Source: Tubiluchus corallicola (Eukaryota > Priapulida > Priapulimorpha > Priapulimorphida > Tubiluchidae). Taken from it: a stretch of DNA of 64,000 bases. The notes beneath the pieces were generated by a model. It was not told the DNA's origin and made no database searches. It was given only the letters and a program-made list of their open reading frames with translations. The DNA lies in the NCBI GenBank assembly GCA_030141605.1, contig JAQGDQ010000889.1, positions 19,291-83,290 on the forward strand, in the 5' to 3' direction. Numbering within the stretch: the stretch's first letter is position 1; every line of letters begins with the position of its first letter. A program made the translations under genes and the position numbers. Positions 54,713 to 64,000 of the stretch are shown piece after piece.

Positions 54713-55568
54713 CACACACACACTGAAAAGGTGCTGATCGCTAAGACACATCCATGTATGATTCTCCTTCGTCCTCACCTAGATTCCAGTCCCGCTGCAA
54801 GCATCCATATTAATTAAGCAAACCTTTTGGTGGCTGAGTGAGAAAAACTAGTTTGTGGTACCAAATTGCATTAAAAATGAAGTTATTTTACAAAAATGAC
54901 GGAATATTTAACCAATACAAAAGACAGGATGATAAATGACATATATTTAAACCCCAATAATGCTGCAAAAGCGTTTCTGATAATTAAATGATACATTAAA
55001 ATTTTATTTAACGGCGGGCGAGCCCAACTATCGATGACATCACAAACGAACAGAATTTTCAACAGCAAAAATGCTCAATGAGCGTATTACACGTATTTGC
55101 AAAGCGAAAATAAAACTAAAAAATTCAAATTTATCGCTGTGCTCGCGCATGACGCTTCGTCACAAACTAACGCCTCTGAACTGAGAGGTACAGCACTGTT
55201 GTTTGTGCAATGCGTGTCCAAAATGCAGGCGCTAGTGCCCGTCTTTTTAGCGAATTGCGAAATGCAAGTGACAGCGAAGAACTAGTGGCGCGAATTCGAA
55301 ATAGCGTTTGTGTGGTAATAATTCTTTCACGTAAGTCATTTTTGAAGAAATTAGTATGTTCCCCTTCAATATTTTAAAGAGTAGATTGTTTTGACCTACA
55401 GTTTACGATTGGGTCAGATTTTGCTTAAAACTTTACACTGTATTTATAGGGAAATAAACTTACATTGAAATGAAAGGAGGTTTTTATGTTTAACTAACCG
55501 CATTTGTACCTACCATGAGAGCATCCACATCCGCCAGCATTTCCTAGTCCTATGCCAAATACATTCAT
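50047..55568 (-). CDS. Single-domain rhodanese (TSTD1/Hsp67Bb-like), gene 2 of cluster
   Basis: Exons 55514-55568, 54174-54296, 51541-51700 and 50047-50092 join in phases 1, 1, 2 to 127 aa. Order of landmarks: [13 protein letters not shown] (17-29), [11 protein letters not shown] (36-46), [10 protein letters not shown] (50-59), [11 protein letters not shown] (74-84), active loop C93-H-S-G-D-R-S, KLAIDMGY, then [10 protein letters not shown]. All parts of a single rhodanese domain are present, including the catalytic Cys and the CxxGxRS loop, so activity as a sulfurtransferase is expected. Length fits TSTD1-type proteins (about 110-130 aa). No signal peptide is evident, so cytosolic location is inferred. 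The Gly-rich start ([12 protein letters not shown]) is unusual. Confidence 0.85.
50315..51014. repeat. (ATTC)n microsatellite
   Basis: Nearly 700 bp of ATTC tetranucleotide with GTTC, ACTC and ATGT interruptions, in rhodanese gene 2 intron 3. Confidence 0.97.
51190..51500 (+). mobile_element. hAT-like repeat family F (copy 3, degraded)
   Basis: Shares TATTCTGCAGCC, GTGTGCTAATATGGTTTG and TCTTTTAAAGAATATTTTTATTGA-type text with 47767-48059. Ends about 40 bp from exon 3 of rhodanese gene 2. Confidence 0.5.
51541..51700 (-). CDS. Rhodanese gene 2, exon 3 (active-site loop)
   Basis: 160 nt, acceptor CTCGTTTAG|TG, donor CATAG|GTGTTG. Encodes [21 protein letters not shown] (CAGT)n repeat begins ~30 bp upstream of the acceptor. 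Confidence 0.92.
51730..51812. repeat. (CAGT)n microsatellite
   Basis: Twenty perfect CAGT units next to the acceptor of rhodanese gene 2 exon 3. Confidence 0.98.
51842..52470 (-). mobile_element. LINE 3' end, family D (copy 2)
   Basis: The minus-strand frame gives [19 protein letters not shown] and [11 protein letters not shown], ending YPRP, as in 22037-22480, followed by a 3' UTR that matches there as well (CAAATGCGTCCAGTGCA). In rhodanese gene 2 intron 2. Confidence 0.75.
52470..53604. other. Rhodanese gene 2 intron 2, unassigned
   Basis: No gene recognised. A tRNA-like B-box word (GGTTCAATTCCGGGT, minus strand, ~52503-52517) and a fairly GC-rich stretch near 52860-52960 are noted without assignment. 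Confidence 0.35.
53609..54066. mobile_element. piggyBac-like MITE (copy 6, full length)
   Basis: 458 bp between TTAA sites (53605-53608, 54067-54070), ends CCCTTTCATACCCG and GGGACTGAAAGGG. In rhodanese gene 2 intron 2, about 100 bp from exon 2. Confidence 0.93.
54174..54296 (-). CDS. Rhodanese gene 2, exon 2
   Basis: 123 nt, acceptor TTTCTTTTAG|AA, donor CCAC|GTAAAT. Encodes [27 protein letters not shown] and [10 protein letters not shown]. Confidence 0.92.
54590..54723. repeat. (CA)n microsatellite with CG block
   Basis: CA dinucleotides interrupted by (CACG)n at 54653-54702. Confidence 0.97.
55514..55568 (-). CDS. Rhodanese gene 2, exon 1 (start)
   Basis: ATG at 55568, 18 codons plus one base, donor CATG|GTAGGT. 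The joined codon gives Glu and yields SH-E-ISTAEL, a natural entry to a rhodanese domain. Confidence 0.6.
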
Positions 55569-56282
55569 TGTATCATGATGATGTCATCCTCCAGGCAGAT
55601 CCACTCCATTCCAGATTTTGCCACCTACGCATTTAGGCCTATAGGTTACTCACAAGGACAGATAAAGCGAGCACTTTCTAGTGGAGGAAATAGGGCATAT
55701 GAAAGTGTTGCTCGGGATAATGTGGTCGGCAGTGTGTAGTGTGGAAGTTGTAATTGTACATTTTTTAGGTGCTGCCATCTATCTAATCCTTTTACTCTAC
55801 CAGCTACTTACCCCCAGTATAACTGTATGGTCCAGTGAATGCATATTCACTGGATCTCTCCCTAATTTAAAGTAATGGTTTTGTGAAGCCTGTACAAGTA
55901 TGCATAGTTACCTATACCTATATATACTGACTAGTTTTGCTTTCTATTCTGTCTCTAACTCTCGGTGTTCAGTGCAGCAGTCATGCTACTTATGTGTATG
56001 TAGTTTAATAAACACTTTTCTGTGCAAATATGTAGTATAGTTTTTTATTCTTGTTCTACAAAGTGAGTGATACAACTTTAAACGTGACTTTCACATGTAG
56101 CACTGACTTACTGGTTCTGTTTGTCCATTTACCTGTTTGTCTGTCTGTTAGTCTGTCTTTTTGTTTGTTTGTCTGTCTGTCTACCTATCCGTCTGTAAGA
56201 ACTAGTGTTCAGAATCAGATGTCACCAAACTGATGATATTCTTCTTATATTTTATGTACCTCACTGACTTAAAATACTCGCA

Positions 56283-56530
56283 AAGTAACAAGTCAGAGGT
56301 CGCAATCACCAACAGTTCTACCTTAATAAATCAAAGGTCAGAGGTCACAATCACCGACAGTTCTACCTTAACAAATCAAAGGTCAGCGGTCACAATCACC
56401 GACAGTTCTACCTTAATAAATCAAAGCTCAGAGGTCACAATCACCAACAGTTCTGCTTAATAAATCAAAGCTCAGAGGTCACAATCACCAACAGTTCTGC
56501 TTAATAAATCAAAGGTCAGAGGTCACAATC
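56283..56530. repeat. 45-bp minisatellite, five copies
   Basis: Unit GGTCACAATCACC(A/G)ACAGTT followed by CTACCTTAATAAATCAAAGGTCAGA. Confidence 0.93.
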
Positions 56531-56874
56531 ACTATCATTTTAATCTTCGTTGTCAAAGATAGTTTATACGTTACAACCTTGTTTTAACTTTCATGTCATT
56601 TATTCTTTCATATTCTAAAAACCTTGCCGGTATTTTTATTCGATTAAATTAATAACAACTTAAAATGTTGAGAATCATACCTTTTATATCACCCAATCCT
56701 TCGTGATGCTTAAAAGCAAATGAGTGATTTTTCTCGTAAGTTCATGTTAAGTACTGATTGGTGTGTTATGTTTCCCAGATAGTTATGACAGGTTCTTGTA
56801 GTTATGACATTTCGTCAGTTACCGTTACCACAGCAACTGTTACCAAGTACATATTAGACGTACCAGGCAGATGG

Positions 56875-57612
56875 GTAGGTAAGTAGGTAGATGGTGTGAT
56901 TAAATAAATAAATAGTTAGGTAGACAGATAGGTAGAGGTGGTGCGTAGGCATGTTGGTAGGTAAGTAGATAACTTAACTAGATCGTTTGGTAGGTAGGTA
57001 AGTAGTTACTAGTAAAGTAGATAAGTAGGTAGCTAGGCAGGTAGGTAGGAAGGTATGTAGGTACGTAGGTAGGTAAGTGGGTGGGTAGGTAGGTAGGTAG
57101 GTAGGTAGGTAGGTAGGTAGGTAGGTACGTAGGTAGGTAAGTGGGTAGGTAGGTAGGTAGGTAGGTAGGTAGGTAGGTAAGTGGGTAGGTATGTAGGTAG
57201 GTGGGTAGGTAGGCAGGTAGGTAGGTAGGTAGGTAGGTAGGTAGGTAGGTAGGTAGGTATGTAGGTGGGTAGGTAGGTAGGTAAGTGGGTAGGTAGGTAG
57301 GTAGGTAGGCAGGTAGGTAGGTAGGTAGGTAGGTAGGTAGGTAGGTAAGTGGGTGGGTAGGTAGGTAGGTAGGTAGGTAGGTAGGTAGGTAAGTGGGTAG
57401 GTAGGTAGGTAGGTAGGTAGGTAGGTAGGTAGGTAGGTAGGCAGGTAGGTAGGTATGTATGTAGGTAGGCAGGTAGGTAGGTAGGTAGGTAGGTAGGTAG
57501 GTAGGTATGTAGGTAGGTAGGTGCGTAAGTAGTTAGTTAGGTAGGTAGGTACGTAGGTAGATAGATAGGTAAGTAGGTAGATAGGTAGGTAGCTAGCTAG
57601 GTAGGTATGTAA
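56875..57612. repeat. (GGTA)n microsatellite
   Basis: Over 700 bp of GGTA/GGTAAGTG/GGCA tetranucleotides, which produce a spurious 242-aa PTYL frame on the minus strand. Confidence 0.97.
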
Positions 57613-57965
57613 GTAACTAGGTAGGAAAATCGGTTGGTGAAACAACCGTAAAAGAATCAAGATAAAGGTTAAAAGAAAAGCTACCAAATAATATACCTCC
57701 ATATTTCAAGAGATTTGGCGTCCATTATTGAACTTTTCCCACATTAAAGAAGCAACCTCTAGTGGGTTGCGAAATATGTTGTTTTGTCAGTAAAATAAAA
57801 TAACTTTTTTCACTAAATTTAAGAATTTACAACATAGAATAAAATAGATTATATCAACTTTTTCTAATGATTTCCCTGTTTCTCTTGCTCAACGCAAAAC
57901 AAACAGATACAAAAACAAATATGTGATTTAGGGACTCCCTTAAAATTCAGTTTGCTGATGTGGCC

Positions 57966-58080
57966 TTATAAAGGCTCGATTTTTATAAGTGTTTGTGGTG
58001 CGTTAGAACTCTGGGCTTTCGTAAGTACTGAATGAAAAGGCGTCCATTTCTTCCCAGAGTGTACAATTCCCAAATAAATT
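57966..58080 (-). CDS. Rhodanese gene 1, doubtful exon 4
   Basis: Acceptor AATTTTATCAG|AAT and phase 2 fit, and IYLG recalls IYKG of gene 2, but the rest does not match the rhodanese C-terminus. Confidence 0.25.
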
Positions 58081-58534
58081 CTGATAAAATTCTAATGAAC
58101 AAATTCAGTAACGTACATAACACGCCACGCATGCGCACACAGGGCTTCATAGTCTACATGGAAACTGTGTTTTTTTGTTTAATAAACGCGGTAGAAGTCG
58201 TAAATTAGACGAAAACGCATGAAGTTGGGCAAAAATATTTCATTATTAAAACAATAATTCTTAATTGTTTAACATGCATGATTTAACATTAATAGTGGTA
58301 CGATGAAGTCTTCTCCACAAATAGCCATCGTTCAGGAAAACAATTACAGCTTCCCGCCCGCTCACTCTCTTTGAAACTCACTTTTCTGAGCTTTATGATT
58401 TGCCTTTATTTGCTTGAAGCTGCTTCCAAAATGAAAAGCCTCCGTCGAAACTTTTAACACTAGAAAAAACACTAGAATGTACTTAACAAATTAAAGGGAA
58501 AAATTTCGATACGTGATTTCAGTGTTCTAGTATT

Positions 58535-58890
58535 AATGTTAATGTCAATGTCAATATCAGTATCAAAGTTTACATTGATGTTAATGTTAACGTTAATGTT
58601 GATGTTAATGTAACGTTAATGTTGATTTTAATGTTAATGTTAATGTTAACGTTAATGTTAATATTAACGTTAATGTTGATGTTAATGTTAACGTTAATGT
58701 TGATGTTAATGTTAACGTTAATGTTGTATTAATGTTAGCATTAATGTTGATGTTAATGTTAATGTTAATGTTAACGTTAATGTTGTTGTTGATGTTGATG
58801 TTAATGTTGATGTTAATGTTAACGTTAATGTTGAAGTTAATGTTAACGTAATGCTGATGTTATTGTAATGCTGTTAATGTTAGCATTGAT
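58535..58890. repeat. (TTAATG)n hexamer-type repeat
   Basis: GTTAATGTTAACGTTAATGT, GATGTTAATG variants; decays into GATGTTG text up to 59075. Confidence 0.93.
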
Positions 58891-59081
58891 ATGGATGTAG
58901 ATGTTAAAGTTCGTGCTTACACTGATGTTATGGGTGGTGTTGACATCGCCATTGCTGATGTTGATGTTGCTGTAGTTGCTGATGTTAATATCGGTGTTGC
59001 TGCCATTGATGGTGATGCTTTGTTCCTGGTGTTGTTAAAGCTGTTGTCGATGCGACATGTTCATGTTAATGTTTACGTTAA

Positions 59082-59539
59082 CCCTTTCAGTCCCAAGTTA
59101 TTTTTTAATAAGAATTTTTTTTTTGGCTTGGCACTTTTGTTCAGTATGTCCATCTTGTTTACACATAATAATAATTATTTTCTACCTGTGACCTCGTGCT
59201 AAATATAGCCTGTATCCCACGGGATACATTGGAATTCAATGGAAGCATAAAATGTGCTTCATTTTGCAATTGCTGATAATTTTTTAAAGTATTTAAGACA
59301 TTTAGTATGCATGCTATGCTGATCTGTACAAAGTCATCTCTAAAGTACTGTACCTTGAGCAGTTTTTATGCTATGTAGATTTTCTAGTTTGCCATTTTAT
59401 CACCATTTTTAGTCTATTGTTATTGACTTAAATCAAAATAACAATTAACAGATCAAATAACTCTCAGTTTTAAAATTTTATTAATTTTAAAGGCAGAAAA
59501 TATTCTGGTATCCCACGGGATACAACGGGTATGAAATGG
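59082..59539. mobile_element. piggyBac-like MITE (copy 7, full length)
   Basis: 458 bp between TTAA sites (59078-59081, 59540-59543), reverse orientation (CCCTTTCAGTCCC to GGGTATGAAATGG). It landed in a TTAACG word of the neighbouring hexamer repeat. It lies between exon 3 and the candidate exon 4 of rhodanese gene 1. Confidence 0.92.
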
Positions 59540-59669
59540 TTAACGTTGTAAATTTCATCAGTTGTTGAAACTGCAGTGTTTTGTAACTTTTTGTTATTTT
59601 ACGTATAACGGGCGATAATAAACTGTAAACACTAGTGTAAGTGACGTATAATAAACTAATCCTGCATAC

Positions 59670-59835
59670 TTAAGAAATCCCATGTCTGTGGCAATCTTTT
59701 TTGCATGTTTGCTGCTTCCATCATCTGTCGCACCATAGAAGACAAGGTCAGACGTCTGCATGTCTGGTTTCTCTCGCCTAAATTTCTCTTCGAATGCGTC
59801 TGGATTCATGTTCAGGGCGTCATCAAGACTCGCAA
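59670..59835 (-). CDS. Rhodanese gene 1, exon 3 (altered loop)
   Basis: 166 nt, acceptor CTATATGAAG|TT, donor CTTAA|GTATGC. Encodes LASLDDALNMNPDAFEEKF and LVFYGATDDGSSKHAKK. Confidence 0.8.
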
Positions 59836-59886
59836 CTTCATATAGAAAAACGTACATGAGTGAAACAGCGTGTTCATACGTCTGGT

Positions 59887-60556
59887 CATGCAATTGTTGG
59901 TCGGTCGGTTAGTCAGTCTGTTAGTCTATAAATTAGCCACTATAGATTCGATGTATTAGATTTTACTTGAAACAAAGCCTTCAGCAACGTAAGATTGTTT
60001 AAGACTTAGAATTATCTGATCATGTAGTTGTTGGTTGGTCGGTTAGTCAGTCCGTTAGTCTATAAATTTGCCACTGTAGTTTCGATGCATTAGATTTTAC
60101 TTGAAACAAAAACTTCAGTAATGTAAGATTGTTTTAAGACTTAGAATTATCCGATCATGTAGTTGTTGGTCGGTCGGTTAGTCAGTCCATTAGTCTATAA
60201 ATTAGCCATTATGGTTTCGATGCATTAGATTTTACTTGAAACAAAAGCTTCTGCAACGTAAGATTGTTTTAAGTCTTAGAATTATCTGATCATGTAGTTG
60301 TTGGTCGGTCGGTTAGTCAGTCCGTTAGTCTATAAATTAGCCACTATAGTTTCGATGCATTAGATTTTACTTGAAACAAAAGCTTCAGTAACGTAAGATT
60401 GTCTTAAGACTTAGAATTATCCGATCATGTAGTTGTTGGTCGGTCGGTTAGTCAGTCCGTTAGTCTATAAATTAGCCACTATAGTTTCGATGCATTAGAG
60501 TTTACTTGAAACAAAAGCTTCAGTAATGTAAGATTGTTTTAAGACTTAGGATTATC
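59887..60556. repeat. 134-bp minisatellite, five copies
   Basis: Starts at 59887, 60021, 60155, 60291 and 60425; unit begins CATGTAGTTGTTGGTCGGTC and includes GATGCATTAGATTTTACTTG. Copies differ at a few percent. In rhodanese gene 1 intron 2. Confidence 0.96.
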
Positions 60557-60688
60557 AAGTATTATAAGGCTTACACTTATGCTAAATTCCTCCACGTGTT
60601 TCCCCTGCTCAAGACCAATAAAATAAACAAAACAGAGTCATGACGTGTGTGAATAATGTCATGTTTCATTCACTTTATAGTTTTCGAT

Positions 60689-61366
60689 CAGGGCCGGAAC
60701 TATATGTGGCAAGCAGGGGGGGGGGGGGGGAGGGCGCAAAAATTTTCTGGGAGGGGGCGAGGTATCCGAAGTGGTTAAATAATGGTTAAGCCAATTTTTA
60801 ACCCCTTTTATACTGCATGCAGGCCTATTGTTAGCATGTGTGTAGGACGGCGTAGCGGACAGAGCAATAATGAGAAAATTAACTCTCAGTTAACCTAACG
60901 TTATTAATGTGCCTCTAACTAAATTGTTATTTACAGAAATTTATCACACACAAGTTTTAAGAAAATAATACGCAGGAAATAATGTCAAAATGAAATGTGG
61001 AACGATACTTCCTTGGACAAAAAAGTCTAAAGTTTTCAAAAAGTCTCAAATTTCAGCACGGTACCGCTGCTACACCAGCATCCCATAGCTGTGCACACAG
61101 ACCTGTTGGCCTGTGTGTAGAGCCTGTGACTGTGTGTGGTCCCTGTAGGCCTACACTGTGATAGGCACCTCTGTGCACACTGAGTTTTGTCTGCACACAC
61201 ACTGAAGCTACCAAACATTTTTTTACCTAATTCTAATTCATATTGAAAATGAGTACGTGCGAACTGCAATTTTCACTGCAAAAAAATTATTTGTCCTATT
61301 TTGCAGGGGAGGCGCAAATTTTGACAGGGGGCGCCCCCCCTCGGTCCCCCCCAAGTTCCGCACCTG
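60689..61366. mobile_element. hAT-type MITE, family G (copy 2)
   Basis: CAGGGCCGGAACTATATGTG to AAGTTCCGCACCTG with the perfect 8-bp duplication TTTTCGAT (60681-60688, 61367-61374). About 200 bp longer than copy 1 because of an extra block at ~61020-61240. In rhodanese gene 1 intron 2. Confidence 0.9.
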
Positions 61367-61455
61367 TTTTCGATGAAGCCATGAGCAGGACGAAGTACGT
61401 GTTTGGCACTAGTTTCGGCACAAACCTGAAATTTATCGAGATTGATGCTACGTAC

Positions 61456-61578
61456 GTGGGATATTTATGGATTTAGGGATACCTCCGGTTGTCCTCACTT
61501 CCTGTTGCGGTCTAATGTCAATCAACACCAGGTGTTTGTTATGTTCGATGTGTGCTTCTAAGTCTAATACAGCTATAC
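61456..61578 (-). CDS. Rhodanese gene 1, exon 2
   Basis: 123 nt, the same length as gene 2 exon 2. Acceptor CAATTTTATAG|GT, donor CCAC|GTACGT. Encodes HLVLIDIRPQQEVRTTGGIP and KSINIP. Confidence 0.82.
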
Positions 61579-61606
61579 CTATAAAATTGCAAGAGAAAGT
61601 ACGTGG

Positions 61607-61652
61607 CTGAAGTTAAGCAACAGCGAACCTGGTTAGTAGTTGGATGGCTTAC
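61607..61652 (+). repeat. 5S rRNA-derived fragment
   Basis: GAAGTTAAGCAACAGCGAAC then CTGGTTAGTAGTTGGATGG matches the internal promoter region of 5S rRNA; the flanks do not. Likely a remnant of a 5S-derived retroposon. Rhodanese gene 1 intron 1. Confidence 0.6.
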
Positions 61653-62193
61653 TGTAATGGCTCAATACTTCTTCCTCTTGGTTACTTTTGTCATACCGTA
61701 CAGCAATTTACTTTATTATGTATACCCATCCAAACGTGGCCAAAAAACTTCTACCGGTTAATCAAAGCAATTATCCGCAAAAGCGATAGTGGGCAAGAAA
61801 CCAGTTCTGCCGCAAATGGCTATATTAAGTAGGCTTCTCGTTGAATGGCTGAATCCTAATGGAATGCCTAATTCTATAAGAAGCGTGTGGCCATGCTTGT
61901 GTGAATCAATGGTAAGCACACATGTGAGGATCACTAGAACGTATGCTACTTGCTGATTAGACAACCTGCTCGTACCAGGTGGTGCAAAAATTGCACTTAA
62001 GTACACTACATTGCGTTTCAATGCGAAACATACATGTGATCATATATACTGTGACTACTACTGGGTCTGTGAAACTACCACTTGTGGTACTACTACTTGG
62101 CAAAACTGCACAGGATAGAACTACCGCACAGCCTGCACAGACCGCACAACATTGAGTATTTAGACTACAGAAGCCATGCAGCCAAATACGTTT

Positions 62194-62462
<269 letters not shown>

Positions 62463-62528
62463 CCCTATACTAAAACACTCGGAAAATAAAATCTGCTCTG
62501 ACGCCCTTAAAAACATTGGAAAGTTTAC

Positions 62529-62595
62529 CTGCTCCACTTTTCGTCTTCCTTCTGTGAACCTCTTCGCTGAGACTTCTTCCCTCTAGCGTACTCAT
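62529..62595 (-). CDS. Rhodanese gene 1, candidate exon 1
   Basis: ATG at 62595, 22 codons plus one base, donor GCAG|GTAAAC, phase 1 as needed. A strong acceptor (TTTTTCTTCCTATAG) lies 9 nt upstream of the ATG, so the exon may begin with 5' UTR or be internal. The basic peptide (EEVHRRKTKSGA) has no known motif. Confidence 0.4.
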
Positions 62596-62639
62596 GATGC
62601 CCTCTATAGGAAGAAAAATTATGTCAACAGCGATGATCT

Positions 62640-63145
62640 GCATCTTTCATTAATAGGTTGGGTAACTAATGTAACCACGGTCAAAATACAGAGTCTTGTC
62701 TTACATTCAAACTGATGCGTTTTGTTAAAAGAAAGAAAATAAAATCTTGGGGACGATGAAGAGGCAGATCGTTTCTAGAAACAAAATTATTATACCTCTT
62801 CTAGAATGGAGTAATCCCCACCTAAAAGGGACTATGTGTGTACACATTGTACAGTCTAGTGCTGTGGGTTTACCTACCAATGGTTAATAAACTCGTAAAC
62901 CCACTAGAAGGTAGTACGGTACAGGTGTTTTTAGGTTACCCACTCAAAGCTTGTTTGAGTCGTTGAGTGTTTCACTTGATCAATGTTTCCTTCATAAAAT
63001 TGGACATTTTTAAGCGTTGATGTTTGTTCGTGCATTGTTCTTACCATTGAGTTTGATATTTTTTCATATAGTTGTTGAACTAGTTATTAGTTTACTCTTA
63101 TGAACTAATGAATTAGTTATCAGTACACTATGAGTATATACTTGA
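62640..63145. other. Upstream flank of rhodanese gene 1, no feature recognised
   Basis: No motif or frame of note. Confidence 0.4.
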
Positions 63146-64000
63146 CTAGCGCCAACTTTGGTTGTTGGGGTTCAACTTGCTTAGAGTTGCAAAGTAGCTT
63201 CGGAATCCCCATTATCAGAAAGATGCATTATATTGTTTATGGAAGGTGTGTAAAGGTGTGCTAAAAGACTAATATTTGGTTGTAAAAACCTCACATATTT
63301 AGAAAAATTAATCTAATGCTTGTATTAAGAAGACACCACGAGATCTTATCGAGGGAAGTTTATAAATACTGACCATAGAAAAGATTTTGCCTGAAAATTT
63401 CTTTAACTTCATTGTTGATTCTAAAATCAGAGTATATAGTTTAAAACTTTTTAAAGCACAAGAAAACACTCTACTTACATAAAGCTATAAAAACTCCTCT
63501 TGAAATTTTATACCATTTCATTTACGTACTGTCTTTTTGCATACAGGGCTTGCGTCGTTAGTAATTAGAGTTCATACTTGACTATCACCAACTTTGGTTG
63601 TTGGGGTTCAACTTGCTTAGAGTTGCAAAGTGACACTGGCATGAGAGGCATGTTCTACATTGGTCAAAATATTCTGGACCCGTCCTGGAGTTTGTGTTTG
63701 GAGCCTAGCGTAAACGCTTTTGTAGCAAGCAGAACCAGGTCCTGGCGGTAGCTATATGGTGACTGTGGCTTGGACACAAGAAAAACCTACTTGCACTAAG
63801 CTTAGAAAATTGGTCTTGAAATTTTATACCACTTACATACGGCCTTTTTGTATACAGGGCTTGCGTCGGCAGCAATGCTGTATAATACTTGTAAATTTAA
63901 GCTGCCCCGCGAAAACCATTAGACGCAGCCGTTTTGACGATAAGTCATTTGAAACAAGTTTAGATAACACTGAATAAAGTTTGAAAATAATCAGAGCATT
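63146..64000. repeat. Dispersed repeat family C, nested copies
   Basis: CCAACTTTGGTTGTTGGGGT followed by TCAACTTGCTTAGAGTTGCAAAGT occurs at ~63151 and ~63588. CTTGAAATTTTATACCA.TT blocks with CATACAGGGCTTGCGTCG occur at ~63498-63560 and 63812-63867. The latter continues to ATTAGACGCAGCC and ATTTGAAACAAGTT as at 13866-14120. Confidence 0.7.

Noticed and set aside
55590-55640. A terminal exon for rhodanese gene 1 (GGxIW or LEWS text on the minus strand)
   Set aside because: It sits directly upstream of the likely first exon of gene 2, its acceptors have poor pyrimidine tracts, and two competing frames look equally good, which suggests chance.

Overview
The window looks like nuclear DNA of an invertebrate animal. 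Genes are split by GT-AG introns, the DNA is AT-rich, and most of it is intron or spacer filled with DNA-transposon MITEs, non-LTR retrotransposon ends, minisatellites and microsatellites. I cannot assign a phylum from sequence alone. All gene models are hand-spliced from splice motifs, phase and protein similarity; no transcript data were available.

Layout. (1) 0.7-4.2 kb, minus strand: two exons of a protein with one C2H2 zinc finger and a basic C-terminal segment; its intron holds two nested-looking hAT-type MITEs with perfect 8-bp target-site duplications (TSDs). (2) 7-11.6 kb: an old ~0.9-kb duplicated segment, one copy split by a LINE fragment. (3) 11.7-13 kb, plus strand: a two-exon, 278-aa CD20/MS4A-like four-pass membrane protein. 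(4) 15.9-35.9 kb, plus strand: a RYBP/YAF2 Polycomb gene in five exons, all joined in phase 2, with its RanBP2-type zinc finger and C-terminal RING1-binding motif intact. It has an extra in-phase Arg/Ser-rich exon ahead of the zinc finger. Its introns carry a 47-bp minisatellite with a 660-bp higher-order duplication, and a ~50-copy 32-bp minisatellite that ends about 30 bp before exon 4. (5) 40.6-62.6 kb, minus strand: a tandem cluster of three single-domain rhodanese genes (TSTD1/Hsp67Bb-like) with the same intron positions and phases (1, 1, 2). Two keep the Cys loop (CRSGNRS, CHSGDRS). The third, most 5' copy has lost the catalytic Cys, and its last exon is uncertain.

Mobile elements: four DNA-transposon MITE groups can be delimited by TSD and inverted repeats. 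These are a hAT family beginning CAGGGGTGTGCAAA (five copies), a piggyBac-like TTAA family beginning CCCTTTCA (seven copies), a pogo/Tigger-like TA family (two copies), and hAT families beginning CAGG-GCGGAACT and CAGGGCCGGCC. A 5S rRNA-like sequence with intact internal promoter boxes but no T-run terminator, followed by a 285-bp tandem duplication, lies inside one rhodanese intron and resembles the head of a 5S-derived SINE. The named genes are independent of one another; the only functional grouping is the rhodanese cluster.
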